The notes under the pieces are model-generated. The model was not told the origin of the DNA. It worked only from the letters and a program-made list of their open reading frames with translations, and searched no databases. Shown here one piece after another: positions 1-8,792 of a stretch of DNA of 64,000 nucleotides. Position 1 is the first letter of the stretch. Each line of letters opens with the position of its first letter. Position numbers and translations under genes: made by a program. The DNA is from Desulfolinea sp050305405 (GTDB taxonomy: Bacteria; Chloroflexota; Anaerolineae; Anaerolineales; Villigracilaceae). Where the stretch lies: NCBI GenBank assembly GCA_050305405.1, contig JBNLFG010000001.1, positions 62,001-126,000 of the forward strand, given 5' to 3'.

Positions 1-54
1 TCCTTGACCGCCGAGTGGATCAGAGACGATATTCTGGCAAAGAAGGAGAACTAA
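1..54 (+). CDS. 2-oxoacid:ferredoxin oxidoreductase alpha subunit, C-terminal end (partial)
   Basis: The first 17 codons read as an open frame ending in TAA at 52-54 (last residues KKEN). The stop is one base before the ATG of the beta-subunit gene. In this enzyme family alpha and beta genes are adjacent in that order, so this is inferred to be the end of the alpha subunit (KorA/PorA type). Only 17 residues are visible and carry no diagnostic motif; the assignment rests on position. Confidence 0.6.
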   Translation, partial: SLTAEWIRDDILAKKEN

Positions 55-55
55 G

Positions 56-1078
56 ATGGCACGCACAAATACTATTGGTTTGGAAAAAAGCGACTACAAA
101 GGTGCGCCTTCCACGCTCTGTCAGGGCTGCGGACACAACTCCATTCTCAGCCAGATCATCGCCGCCTGCTACGAAATGGACATGCTCCCTGAAGACATCG
201 TCAAATTCAGCGGTATCGGCTGCTCAAGCAAGGCGCCCACCTATATGCTGAATCGTTCCTTCGGCTTCAACAGCCTTCATGGACGTATGCCTTCCATCGC
301 CACTGGCGGTTTACTTGGCGACACCAGCCTAACCGGCATCGCCATGAGCGGTGATGGCGACTCTATCAGCATCGGCATGGGACAGTTCAAGCACATCATG
401 CGCCGCAATATCCCGATGATTTACATCATCGCCAATAACGGCACTTATGGTCTCACCAAAGGGCAGCTTTCGGCGACATCTGAAGTTGGCCTGAGCTTGA
501 AGAAACAAGGCACAAACGTCCTTGAGCCAATTGATGTCTGCATGGAAGCGATGGCATCCAACGCAACCTTCATCGCACGCTCCTTCGCAGGCGACCCGAA
601 ACAGGTCAAGACACTCATTCGGGCAGCCCTACGCCATAACGGTACCGCCATTCTGGATATCGTCAGCCCCTGCGTGACCTTCAACAACGCCGACGACTCG
701 ATGCACTCCTACGGCTGGGGTAAAGCCAACGAGACCGCCATTCATGACCTGACCTTCATCCCCGCTCGTGACGAGATCATGATCGAAGATTTTGAAGAAG
801 GCACCACGCAGAGCGTGACCATGCATGACGGATCAAAGATATTACTCAAAAAATTGGACAAAGATTACGATCCCACCAGCCGCATGGCTGCCGTGCAAAT
901 GCTCGAAGAAGCGAACGCCAACAATTGGCTGCTAACAGGGCTGATCTACATCAATCCCGAACGCCCCTCCTTCGTAGACGTGCTCGACCTGCCCAAAACA
1001 GCGCTCAATCGCATGACAGAAGCAGATCTGCGCCCTGCGCCAGAAACCATGAAAGAGATCAACGACGCGATGTTTTAG
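56..1078 (+). CDS. korB: 2-oxoacid:ferredoxin oxidoreductase beta subunit (KorB-like)
   Basis: A 340-residue thiamine-pyrophosphate-binding subunit of a 2-oxoacid (2-oxoglutarate or pyruvate):ferredoxin oxidoreductase, which decarboxylates the oxoacid to acyl-CoA and reduces ferredoxin in the cytoplasm. Visible features: N-terminal Cys cluster CQGCGHN (about residues 23-29), the GIGCSS segment, and the TPP/Mg2+ motif beginning GDGDS near residue 100 and closing with IIANN about 25 residues later. Length matches the two-subunit alpha/beta form. The ATG follows the preceding stop by one base and the GGAG of AAGGAG in the upstream gene's last codons serves as ribosome site, so the two are translationally coupled. 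The C-terminal segment after about residue 260 is typical of Kor-type rather than short Por-type beta subunits. The exact oxoacid cannot be read from the sequence. Confidence 0.88.
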   Translation: MARTNTIGLEKSDYKGAPSTLCQGCGHNSILSQIIAACYEMDMLPEDIVKFSGIGCSSKAPTYMLNRSFGFNSLHGRMPSIATGGLLGDTSLTGIAMSGDGDSISIGMGQFKHIMRRNIPMIYIIANNGTYGLTKGQLSATSEVGLSLKKQGTNVLEPIDVCMEAMASNATFIARSFAGDPKQVKTLIRAALRHNGTAILDIVSPCVTFNNADDSMHSYGWGKANETAIHDLTFIPARDEIMIEDFEEGTTQSVTMHDGSKILLKKLDKDYDPTSRMAAVQMLEEANANNWLLTGLIYINPERPSFVDVLDLPKTALNRMTEADLRPAPETMKEINDAMF

Positions 1079-1144
1079 CCCTCCCCCACCCTCTCCCTTA
1101 AAAGAGAGGCTTGCTCAAAAAGGTGTTGGGACACCCCAATTTTA

Positions 1145-1169
1145 AACCCCGTCCGTTTTGGGCGGGGTT
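1145..1169. other. Stem-loop in korB-eamA intergenic region
   Basis: A 10-bp stem (AACCCCGTCC with GGGCGGGGTT, one G-T pair) closes a 5-base loop. No T-run follows on either strand, so it is not a canonical intrinsic terminator. It could be an RNA 3'-end stabiliser for korB. A second small C/T-rich element with CTCT/AGAG arms lies at 1080-1110. Confidence 0.45.
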
Positions 1170-1180
1170 CATCAGTTAAA

Positions 1181-2062
1181 ATGACAGCCATGAAAAATAA
1201 CGCCACCATTGGCATTATCTCCGGTCTCGCCGCCACATCCATTTGGGGCGCGATGTACGTCGTCAGCAAGGCAGTCATGACGGTCATCCCGCCCTTCTCG
1301 CTGCTTACCACGCGTCTCGTTTTGGGGGCGCTTTCACTGCTCGCAGTCGCAGTCAGCCAGAAAAAGCTCAAGGTCGGCAAAAAGGATTTCTGGAATATCC
1401 TCGGAGTGGGATTTATCGGTTACGGCATTTCACTGGGCTTTCAATTCGTTGGCACCGACCTATCTACAGCCGCGAACGGATCGCTCGTCACATCCGCCAC
1501 GCCCGCCTTTGTGCTCATCTTCGCCGCCCTGATCCTGCGCGAGAAAATCACATCCAGAAGATTGCTCACGCTGATCGTTGCGTCGTTGGGCGTGCTCGCC
1601 GTGATCGATCCACGTTCTGCACAATTGGATTCCGCGCTCTTTTTGGGAAATATGAGTCTCGTTGCCGCCGCATTGACATGGGCACTCTATTCGGTGTTAA
1701 TCCGCAAAGTAACGCGCGGCGTGGACGTCCTTACAGTCAGCTTGATCGCGTTTGTAGGCGGGATGCCGACGAGCATCGCCGCAGGCGCCTACGAAGCCAC
1801 AACTCAGGGCTACGGTGAGATGACCATCGGCGTGATCGTTGGCGTGCTCTTCATCGGCGTCATCTCAACAGGACTCGCCATGTACCTGTGGAATACCGCC
1901 TTCGCCCTACTGGATGCATCTCTCGCATCCCTGACCTTCTTCGCCCAACCCGTCGTCGGGACAATCTTGGGCGCGATCTTTTTGGGCGAAGTAATCACGC
2001 CACTTTTTTTGTTTGGGGGGCTGTTGATTGGAATCGGGCTGGTGATCGCCAGCAGGGAGTGA
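1181..2062 (+). CDS. EamA/DMT-family transporter
   Basis: A 293-residue integral membrane protein of the drug/metabolite transporter superfamily. It has about ten hydrophobic segments arranged as two EamA repeats: the first begins at AATSIWGAMYVVSKA, the second at AALTWALYSVLIRKV, each with the characteristic aromatic/Gly start of an EamA half. Family members export amino acids, nucleosides or small metabolites; the substrate is not predictable. No Shine-Dalgarno is visible. A TAAAAT hexamer at 1177-1182 sits 7 nt before an in-frame ATG at 1190, so the true start may be 1190 on a leaderless mRNA rather than 1181. The next gene starts four bases after this stop, suggesting a two-gene operon. 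Confidence 0.85.
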   Translation: MTAMKNNATIGIISGLAATSIWGAMYVVSKAVMTVIPPFSLLTTRLVLGALSLLAVAVSQKKLKVGKKDFWNILGVGFIGYGISLGFQFVGTDLSTAANGSLVTSATPAFVLIFAALILREKITSRRLLTLIVASLGVLAVIDPRSAQLDSALFLGNMSLVAAALTWALYSVLIRKVTRGVDVLTVSLIAFVGGMPTSIAAGAYEATTQGYGEMTIGVIVGVLFIGVISTGLAMYLWNTAFALLDASLASLTFFAQPVVGTILGAIFLGEVITPLFLFGGLLIGIGLVIASRE

Positions 2063-2066
2063 AAAC

Positions 2067-3395
2067 ATGAGGCTAAAGACCGTCTTTTCAGGAATCTTAG
2101 CAGGTGTAGGTTTATATTTTTCGCTGATGCGCTTGGCTTACGATAGCTTGCCTGCGAAATTTATCACCGGCTGGCGTACGCCTGTTTGGGATGGTGTGCC
2201 TTCAGAAACACAAATCGCTCTCGTTGTTTATGGCTTTGCGGCACTCTCGTTAATGATCGGCGGCTGGCTGGCTGCGACATGGAATAAAACCCAGCGCCTT
2301 GACGATGCTTTGGCAGCAGGCGCGGGGGCAGGATTGATTGCCGGTGCGCTCGGCTTCAGCCTTGTCGGCGGTGCATGGGCAGGATTATTAGCACAAGGGG
2401 AAATTTATCTCAATCTGGGAAGAAATTTGAGCGAGAAGGAGGGCTATCAACTTATTCTCAATGAGGTCAGCCAAACTGCTTCACAAACTCCGATTATGTT
2501 TTGGCAATTCATGATTCCGGCTATACTTCTTGGTACGCTAGGCGGCTTTCTTGCTGTTCTTGAAACAAGAAAAGAGTGGAAAACAGTGCCACGCCTTGAG
2601 AGCGGCTGGCTTTATCGCTTACCGGCATATACGCTAACCATCTCAGGGCTGGTCAGCTTTGTCATGATGTTTGTTGTGGTCAACGCACTGCAAGAATCAG
2701 CCACTGAGACACTATTTAACAATATGCTCGCTGCTCCCGATTTGCCACCACAAGTCATGCTTTTCGTGACATCACTGACTGCAATCCCTCTGTTTCTTGT
2801 GCCATTTTTAATCTCGCTTGTCTGGCTACTCAAAGGCGGTAAAGAAAATCAAAAAAACTGGGTACTCTCTGTTTTATGGGTTCTCGTTTTAGGTGCATCG
2901 GTCTATTATCTCAGCAACAACATCTTTCAATATATGCTGAACTTATCAGCGTTGCTTGACCTAAAAACATTTCTCGGTATTTGGTTCGCAGCTACCCTGA
3001 TTCTTGGGAGCATTTTTCTCCTTACCAGAACACCCCATGATGAAAAAGTTCGCTTTTCCGGCGCAGACTGGCTCGGCTTTGCGCTCACACAAGGAATTTT
3101 GGGCGGCACTCAATTTATGTCCGGCACAGTCAGTTTTGCGCTATCACTGGTTTTCATAACGGGCACCAATATCGCCACCTTGCTCAATCAGCCAACCGAT
3201 GAACTCCCGAGTCCGCCCATAGAACAAGTCAAGGAGCTTTTTAGAATCCAGCAAGGCGCCACCCTCGTCATTATTGGTGGAATGACGCTCATCGCCTTCG
3301 TTATGGGATTGGTCGCCGTTTTCCTGCGTGCCATCACCGGCGCAAATCGAAGCCCCGCCCCAAAACCAATCAAACCGAAGCCCTACACACAATGA
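2067..3395 (+). CDS. Multi-pass membrane protein of unknown function
   Basis: A 442-residue protein with roughly nine to ten hydrophobic segments and no family motif that I recognise. It begins with an amphipathic membrane helix, has a Gly/Ala-rich pair of helices near residues 75-115 (AAGAGAGLIAGALGFS), several further helices, and ends in a Pro/Lys-rich cytoplasmic tail (KPIKPKPYTQ). The ATG lies four bases after the EamA stop, so the pair is probably cotranscribed. No catalytic signature is visible, and function is unknown. Confidence 0.6.
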   Translation: MRLKTVFSGILAGVGLYFSLMRLAYDSLPAKFITGWRTPVWDGVPSETQIALVVYGFAALSLMIGGWLAATWNKTQRLDDALAAGAGAGLIAGALGFSLVGGAWAGLLAQGEIYLNLGRNLSEKEGYQLILNEVSQTASQTPIMFWQFMIPAILLGTLGGFLAVLETRKEWKTVPRLESGWLYRLPAYTLTISGLVSFVMMFVVVNALQESATETLFNNMLAAPDLPPQVMLFVTSLTAIPLFLVPFLISLVWLLKGGKENQKNWVLSVLWVLVLGASVYYLSNNIFQYMLNLSALLDLKTFLGIWFAATLILGSIFLLTRTPHDEKVRFSGADWLGFALTQGILGGTQFMSGTVSFALSLVFITGTNIATLLNQPTDELPSPPIEQVKELFRIQQGATLVIIGGMTLIAFVMGLVAVFLRAITGANRSPAPKPIKPKPYTQ

Positions 3396-3433
3396 GACGA
3401 TGATTGGGAAGATGATTTTTAAAAAACTTTCTC

Positions 3434-3462
3434 TTGACGCACACCATCACATCCTGTATATT
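3434..3462 (+). promoter_or_regulatory. Strong sigma70-type promoter upstream of a small ORF and the glycyl radical enzyme
   Basis: TTGACG at 3434-3439, a 17-base spacer and TATATT at 3457-3462. The expected start point is near 3469, giving a transcript that first encodes the 25-codon ORF at 3483 and then, about 250 nt on, the glycyl radical enzyme. Confidence 0.7.
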
Positions 3463-3482
3463 TCAAACAATCAGGAGAAAAG

Positions 3483-3560
3483 ATGGCTAAGAACGTAATC
3501 CCCACCAGTTTATGCAAAACCTATCGCCGCCTCTTTAGCTGCCTGATGCTCTATATCTAG
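3483..3560 (+). CDS. Candidate 25-residue leader peptide
   Basis: ATG to TAG, 25 codons, preceded by a good Shine-Dalgarno (CAGGAGAAAAG) and a near-consensus promoter. The peptide starts MAKNVIPTSLCKTYRR and ends in a short hydrophobic stretch with a second Cys (LFSCLMLYI). It has no recognised family. Its position between a strong promoter and an anaerobic enzyme gene suggests a leader or regulatory peptide; it could instead be the stub of a decayed gene or a chance ORF. A weak A/T-rich hairpin (AAAGG/CCTTT, about 3631-3648) lies downstream. Confidence 0.35.
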   Translation: MAKNVIPTSLCKTYRRLFSCLMLYI

Positions 3561-3599
3561 CATTATTTCCCCTTTTTGAAAACATTTCAATAGAATAAG

Positions 3600-3695
3600 A
3601 GACCTGTCAGGTTTCAAAAAACGTCTTTACGAAAGGGCTTCTCCTTTTTCTAAGATGTCTTACCCCAAAGGTATCCATTAAAACCTGACAGGTCT
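3600..3695. repeat. 15-bp perfect inverted repeat (AGACCTGTCAGGTTT) flanking 66 bp
   Basis: AGACCTGTCAGGTTT at 3600-3614 is repeated in inverted orientation at 3681-3695. Each arm is itself a near-palindrome (ACCTG-T-CAGGT). The pair could form a long-range hairpin in the 5' leader of the glycyl radical enzyme, act as a double operator, or be a small dispersed repeat. The rest of the 330-bp gap 3396-3725 holds only the promoter and small ORF listed above. Confidence 0.7.
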
Positions 3696-3725
3696 ACTAA
3701 AACGATATTTAAGAGGTTAACTCCC

Positions 3726-6184
3726 ATGTTTGAAAAAGTTAAAGTTGAAAATCCTGTTCCTGAACGGCCCGCCCAAGCCGAAGGGAATTTTTACGCCCCA
3801 CTCAAAAACGCCATTGGCCCCGGCATGAATCCACGCATTCAACGTTTACGCAAATTGAGCGTGGAGACCGAGCCGACCATCTCCATTGAGCGCGCGCTGC
3901 ACGAGACCGCATTCTATAAAGAAAATTACGGCAAATACTCTATCCCCGTTTTGCGGGCGCTGAATTTTCTCGACCACGTCCAAAAGATGACGCTCTATCT
4001 TGGCGCCGACGAACTGATCGTCGGCGAGCGCGGACCAAAACCCAAAGCCGTGCCTACCTTCCCCGAACTGACTTGCCACAGCGTCGAAGATTTCCACGTG
4101 CTCAACAACCGCGACATGCAACCCTATTACACGACGCAGGAAGATATTGAAACCTACGCGCGCGAAGTGATCCCCTACTGGGAAGGCAAAACCATGCGCG
4201 AACGGATTTTCAGCCACGTCCCCGAAGCGTGGAAGAATGCCTACGAAGCGGGGCTTTTCACCGAATTCATGGAGCAGCGCGCGCCCGGTCACACCGCCCT
4301 CGACGGCAAAATCTACAAAAAAGGGATGCTCGATTTCAAACGCGAGATCGAAGAAAATATCGCATTACTCGACTATCTTAACGACCCCGAAGCGACCGAC
4401 AAAGCCGAGCAATGGAAAGCGATGGCGATCTCCTGTGATGCGATTATCGTCTTCGCCGAGCGCCATGCCGATCTCGCCGAAGAGATGGCACGGGACGAAC
4501 GCGACCCGCGCAGGGTTGCCGAACTCGAACAGATTGCCGCCGTCTGTCGCTGGGTGCCCGCCAACGCCCCGCGCACTTTCTGGGAAGCCATCCAGATGTA
4601 TTGGTTCGTCCACCTCGGCACCATTCTCGAACTGAACGGCTGGGACGCGATGAACCCAGGTCACTTCGACCAGCATCTCGCGCCTTTCTACGAGAAAGAG
4701 ATTACCGCTGGCACACTGACCCGTGACGAAGCCAAAGAGCTGCTTTCCTGTTTCTGGATCAAGGTCAACAATCATCCCGCCCCGCCAAAGGTCGGCATCA
4801 CGGCGCGTGAGAGCGGAACATACAACGACTTTACCAATATCAATCTCGGCGGTGTCAAACGTGATGGCAGCGACGGGACGAGCGAAGTCTCCTACCTGAT
4901 GCTGGACGTCGTGGAAGAATTGCATATTTTGCAGCCCGGCAACTCGGTGCATATCAGCTCCAAAACGCCTGACCGTTTCCTGCACGCCGCCGCAAAGGTC
5001 ATCCGTCAGGGACACGGCTATCCTTCTGTGTTCAATCCCGACACTTATATTCTCGAGATGCTCCGTCAGGGAAAGACGCTCGAAGATGCGCGTGAAGGCG
5101 GCTGCAGCGGATGTATCGAAGTCGGCGCTTTCGGCAAGGAAGCGTATTTGTTAACGGGATACCTGAACGTGCCGAAGATTCTCGAAGTGACCCTGCACAA
5201 CGGCATCGACCCTGTTTCGGGTACGGTAGCAGGCATTCGCACGGGCGATCCGCGAGACTTCAAATCCTTCGAAGAACTCTACACCGCCTTCCATCAGCAG
5301 CTTGCTTTTGTCATCGACCAGAAAATCCGTGTCAGCAATTACATCGACCGCATGTTTGCCAAATACGCCCCTGCGACTTTCCTTTCGGTCGTCATCGACG
5401 ATTGCATTGCGACGGGCAAAGATTATTACAACGGCGGGCCGCGCTACAACACCAGCTATATCCAGTGCACGGGGCTGGGGACGATTACGGACAGCCTGGC
5501 GACGCTCAAGAAGCACGTTTTTGAAGATGGAAATTCAGCATGGACGAGATGCTCGATGCGCTCAACGTCAATTTCGATGGCAAGGAAGTCATGCGCCAAT
5601 TCATCATGAACCGCACGCCCTTCTTCGGTAATGACGACGACTACGCCGACGAGCTTGCCCAACGCGTTTACAGCGACCTTTTCGACCTGATCGACGGACA
5701 GCCCAACATCAAGGATGGGCAATATCATCTCAACATGCTCTCGACCACCTGCCATGTCTACTTTGGCAAGGTCATGGGCGCATCGCCGAACGGTCGTCTC
5801 GCGGGAAAATCAATCTCCGATGGCACATCCCCCTCGCATGGCGCAGACACAAACGGCCCATCCGCTGTCATCAAATCGCTCACGAAAATTGACCACACCA
5901 AATCGGGTGGCACCTTGCTCAATCAGCGTTTTCTGCCCAGCCTGCTCAAACGCGACGAAGACATCAAAAAGCTTGGTCAGCTCATCCGCACCTATTTCAC
6001 GCTCGGCGGGCATCATATCCAGTTCAACATCGTCGATACCGCCACGCTGCTCGCCGCCCAGCAAAACCCCGATGATTACAAGGATCTGCTCGTCCGCATG
6101 GCTGGCTATAGCGACTATTTCAATGACATGAACGCCGATCTCCAGCAGGAAGTGATCGAGCGTACGCAGAACGAGGTGTTTTAG
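3726..6184 (+). pseudogene. HypD-like glycyl radical enzyme (trans-4-hydroxy-L-proline dehydratase type), single-base frameshift
   Basis: Glycyl radical enzyme of the pyruvate formate-lyase superfamily. The first frame (3726-5609) carries the PFL domain and the active-site loop GGCSGCIE with thiyl Cys463 and Glu465; the second (about 5530-6184) carries the C-terminal radical domain LLVRMAGYSDYF with Gly794 in corrected numbering. One base is missing in GGAAA at 5529-5533; restoring it gives ...EDGKFSMDEM... and an 819-residue protein. The Cys-to-Gly spacing is 331 residues, the same as I recall for C. difficile HypD (C434/G765), and segments such as NNHPAPPKVGITA resemble that family, so 4-hydroxyproline dehydration to pyrroline-5-carboxylate is the best guess. 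HPAD-type decarboxylases are longer and need a small subunit, which is absent here. Because Gly and Cys are in different frames, the gene is inactive as written unless the missing base is an assembly error. Confidence 0.8.
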
Positions 6185-6245
6185 GATAAAGAACCGCGTC
6201 GCACGTGGTTTGGGCTTGGTACCGTTTAAAAAACATCATCCAGCC

Positions 6246-6347
6246 CCTGAGCGGAGATACAGCAAAGCAAGTCGCAGTCGAAGGGCGGCGTTCTCTGATT
6301 ACGCCGTCCTTCGACTACAGGCTCACTCCGTTCGCCTTCCGCTCAGG
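6246..6347. repeat. Nested inverted repeat between enzyme and activase genes
   Basis: Outer arms CCTGAGCGGA (6246-6255) and TCCGCTCAGG (6338-6347), and inner arms AGTCGAAGGGCGGCG (6276-6290) and CGCCGTCCTTCGACT (6302-6316, one mismatch) form a long cruciform-like element. The CCTGAGCG / GTCGAAGG words are characteristic of small dispersed palindromic repeats in many environmental genomes. It occupies nearly all of the 186-bp gap and may separate enzyme and activase expression or stabilise the mRNA end. Confidence 0.65.
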
Positions 6348-6370
6348 AACTGGTCATCTTTTAGAATATT

Positions 6371-7276
6371 ATGGAACCCTTAATCTTCGACATAAAACGC
6401 TACGCCATCAACGACGGACCCGGCATCCGCATGACCATCTTCACAAAGGGATGTCCGCTCTCGTGCATCTGGTGCCACAACCCCGAGAGTCAGTCCCCCC
6501 ATGCGCAAAAGCTCTACACCGCCGACAAATGTATCGGCTGCCAGAGTTGCGTGGACGCCTGCCCCGAAAACGCCTGCGAGCTGACGCCGCAGGGCATCGT
6601 CACTGACTCCGAAATTTGTAAACTCTGCGGCATCTGCGCCGATGTCTGCCCCACCAAGGCGACAGAGATGTCCGGTCAGACGATGAGCAAAGAAGAGATT
6701 TTTGCAAAGATCGAAAAGGAGCGCGTCTTCTTCGATCAATCAGGTGGGGGTGTGACCTTCTCGGGCGGTGAGCCGCTGCAACATGCCGATTATTTAATTG
6801 AATTGCTGGACGAATGCGGCGCGCGCGGCATCCACCGCACAGTGGACACGACTGGGTTGGCGAAAACGGAGACCCTGCTCAAGGTAGCGAGTCGTACCGA
6901 CCATTTTCTCTACGATCTAAAGCTAATGGACAGTAGCAAGCACAAAGCATGGACGGGCGTCCCGAATGAGCAAATCTTGGAAAATTTGCAAATTCTCGCT
7001 GAAACGGGCGCAAAGATCAATATCCGCATCCCGCTCATCAAAGGCGTGAACGCGGACGAAGAGAACACCCGCAAAACAGCGGAATTTGTCGCAAATTTGG
7101 CAGGCGAAAAGAAAGTGGTGAACCTGCTCCCTTATCACAATATCGCCGCAAGAAAATATCAAAAGCTCGGCGGCGACTACGATCCCAATGGCATGGAAAC
7201 TCCCAACGAAAATGAGCAAAAAGAGATTGTCGCAATATTTTCCAATTATGGCATCAAAGCAATAATCGGGGGATAA
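6371..7276 (+). CDS. Glycyl-radical enzyme activating enzyme (radical SAM, HypE-like)
   Basis: A 301-residue radical SAM protein that abstracts a hydrogen from the glycyl-radical Gly of the enzyme encoded just upstream. Seen directly: the radical SAM CX3CX2C motif in TKGCPLSCIWCHNPE (about residues 24-38), followed by a two-cluster ferredoxin insert, CIGCQSCVDACPENAC and CKLCGICADVCPTKA (about residues 54-98). SAM-binding Gly-rich segment GGVTFSGGEPLQH follows. Length and the 2x[4Fe-4S] insert match activases of the HypD/choline/glycerol dehydratase type and not PflA, which lacks the insert. It is intact, which argues that the enzyme gene may also be functional in the living cell. Confidence 0.92.
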   Translation: MEPLIFDIKRYAINDGPGIRMTIFTKGCPLSCIWCHNPESQSPHAQKLYTADKCIGCQSCVDACPENACELTPQGIVTDSEICKLCGICADVCPTKATEMSGQTMSKEEIFAKIEKERVFFDQSGGGVTFSGGEPLQHADYLIELLDECGARGIHRTVDTTGLAKTETLLKVASRTDHFLYDLKLMDSSKHKAWTGVPNEQILENLQILAETGAKINIRIPLIKGVNADEENTRKTAEFVANLAGEKKVVNLLPYHNIAARKYQKLGGDYDPNGMETPNENEQKEIVAIFSNYGIKAIIGG

Positions 7277-7359
7277 ACCAGCTTATAGGAGGAATGCCAG
7301 AGTGGCCTAAAAAAACAGAGAATGATTGACCAAGCTCTTTTACGATTAAGCGGAGTGCA

Positions 7360-8748
7360 TCATCCCTTTTTACGCAAAAATCTCCAACCAAACCAACCAG
7401 CGATCAAAGCAGAGATCACTCCAACAATGAAACCCAAGTTCAATTTCCGTGTGGGCTCTGTTTCAATCAGAGCAAGCGGAGTTTCCGTTGGCGGTGATTG
7501 AGTTATGGTGGGAAAGGGAGAAGGCGGTGGCGATGTCAGGGTTGGTGTAATGGTTGGCGTTACTGGTAGCGTAACAAGCAGGAGCAATTTTTGCCCGGGG
7601 CGAATTACTGACGAGTTGTTCAGTTCGTTCCAAGCCAATAAATCCGAAAGAGGGACGTCGTACCAACTAGCAATCCATGAAAGCGTTTCGCCGCTCTGGA
7701 CTGTATGATAGTAATTCCCGTCTGCTTCGGGAGTTAGCCTCTGGAGGGTGGTCAGCGTTGGGCTAGGGGTGATATTGCCTGGGGAGATGATGAGTTTCTG
7801 CCCAATTTGCAGAGGCCAATCTGCCTGTATGCCATTCAATGCCAATATCCGCTCCACAGAGACGTGATAAGCATCCGCAATTGTGCTGAGTGCCTGATAG
7901 GCCTGGACTTCATGGGTAATCTTGCCATCCGCATCCGGTGTTTGGATGGCGAACATCCCAAAGGGAGTTGGCGTGGCATAGCCTTCGGTATCCTTGCTTG
8001 GGATAAATAAGCGCTGTCCAGCATTCAATGGTGTGTCGCGAGATAGGTTATTCCAGGTTTCCAGGTCGTTGATGGAGATTTGGTAAGCAATCGCAATCGA
8101 CCAGAAGGATTGACCCGCCTGAACAACATGATAGACCTTACCATCTTCATCCGGCGTGGCAATTGTTACGGGCATAATCAATTGTGACACAGTACCTGCT
8201 CCAGTACTTGACGAAGATGTCCCATCCGATGATGATGAACTGCCGCACTCCTGCCCAGAAACATAGGCAGCTTGCAGGATGTAATAGGTCCTGCCATTCG
8301 CCTGAGCGACACCTGCGCCTACATTACAATACGCCCCATCGACCGCCGGACGCATGTGATCTGGATCAGCCCAAACAGCCATAATCTCATCAATCCCCAT
8401 GCCGCTACTACTCATGGCAAAATTTTCCGTTGCCCAGACAGTACCACCATTACCATATCCGGCAGCAGCCAAGCGACCGCGCACATCCCCAATATGCCAG
8501 GACATATTGTTGGCTGCCATCGTCGCAGCAGTCGATTGGGCAACAGCATTAATAATGGGATCTTCCACAAGAGCCGGAAGCCCATAGGAAACACGCAAGG
8601 TGTTCATCGCAAGAATCAAATCATAGGCACTGGCTTGATCGAGTGAAGCAGGATGGGTCTCGTCAGCCCAGACAACTTGTGGTCGACACAATGCACCGAT
8701 GCCGAACACAATCAGCATGAACAAGTAAAGGAATCGTTGAATACGCAT
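7360..8748 (-). CDS. Exported CAP-domain protein with three LysM repeats and C-terminal membrane anchor
   Basis: About 462 residues. Order: signal peptide (MRIQRFLYLFMLIVFGIGAL), CAP/SCP-like domain (about residues 35-165; HIGDVRGRLAAAGY and TENFAMSS), Ser/Thr-rich linker, three LysM peptidoglycan-binding repeats (starting YHVVQAGQSFWSIA, HEVQAYQALSTIA, YHTVQSGETLSWIA), a Thr/Pro-rich wall-spanning linker, and a C-terminal transmembrane helix followed by RKKG. It is inferred to sit outside the membrane, held by the anchor and by binding wall glycan. A longer TTG start exists at 8763, but the ATG at 8748 fits the signal peptide and lies 6 nt after a TATAAT, implying a leaderless mRNA. Confidence 0.85.
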   Translation of the reverse strand: MRIQRFLYLFMLIVFGIGALCRPQVVWADETHPASLDQASAYDLILAMNTLRVSYGLPALVEDPIINAVAQSTAATMAANNMSWHIGDVRGRLAAAGYGNGGTVWATENFAMSSSGMGIDEIMAVWADPDHMRPAVDGAYCNVGAGVAQANGRTYYILQAAYVSGQECGSSSSSDGTSSSSTGAGTVSQLIMPVTIATPDEDGKVYHVVQAGQSFWSIAIAYQISINDLETWNNLSRDTPLNAGQRLFIPSKDTEGYATPTPFGMFAIQTPDADGKITHEVQAYQALSTIADAYHVSVERILALNGIQADWPLQIGQKLIISPGNITPSPTLTTLQRLTPEADGNYYHTVQSGETLSWIASWYDVPLSDLLAWNELNNSSVIRPGQKLLLLVTLPVTPTITPTLTSPPPSPFPTITQSPPTETPLALIETEPTRKLNLGFIVGVISALIAGWFGWRFLRKKG

Positions 8749-8754
8749 AAGACA

Positions 8755-8760
8755 ATTATA
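8755..8760 (-). promoter_or_regulatory. -10 box (TATAAT) of the CAP/LysM gene, leaderless configuration
   Basis: TATAAT on the minus strand is followed by TGTCTT and then the ATG at 8748, so transcription is expected to begin at or next to the A of the start codon. No Shine-Dalgarno is present. The -35 region is weak. Confidence 0.5.
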
Positions 8761-8792
8761 CAAGCCATCTAGAAATTAAGCTTTAATTGATA

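Noticed and set aside
4365..5015. 216-residue minus-strand open frame inside the glycyl radical enzyme
   Set aside because: Antisense shadow of a GC-rich coding gene, with no ribosome site and no recognisable domain.
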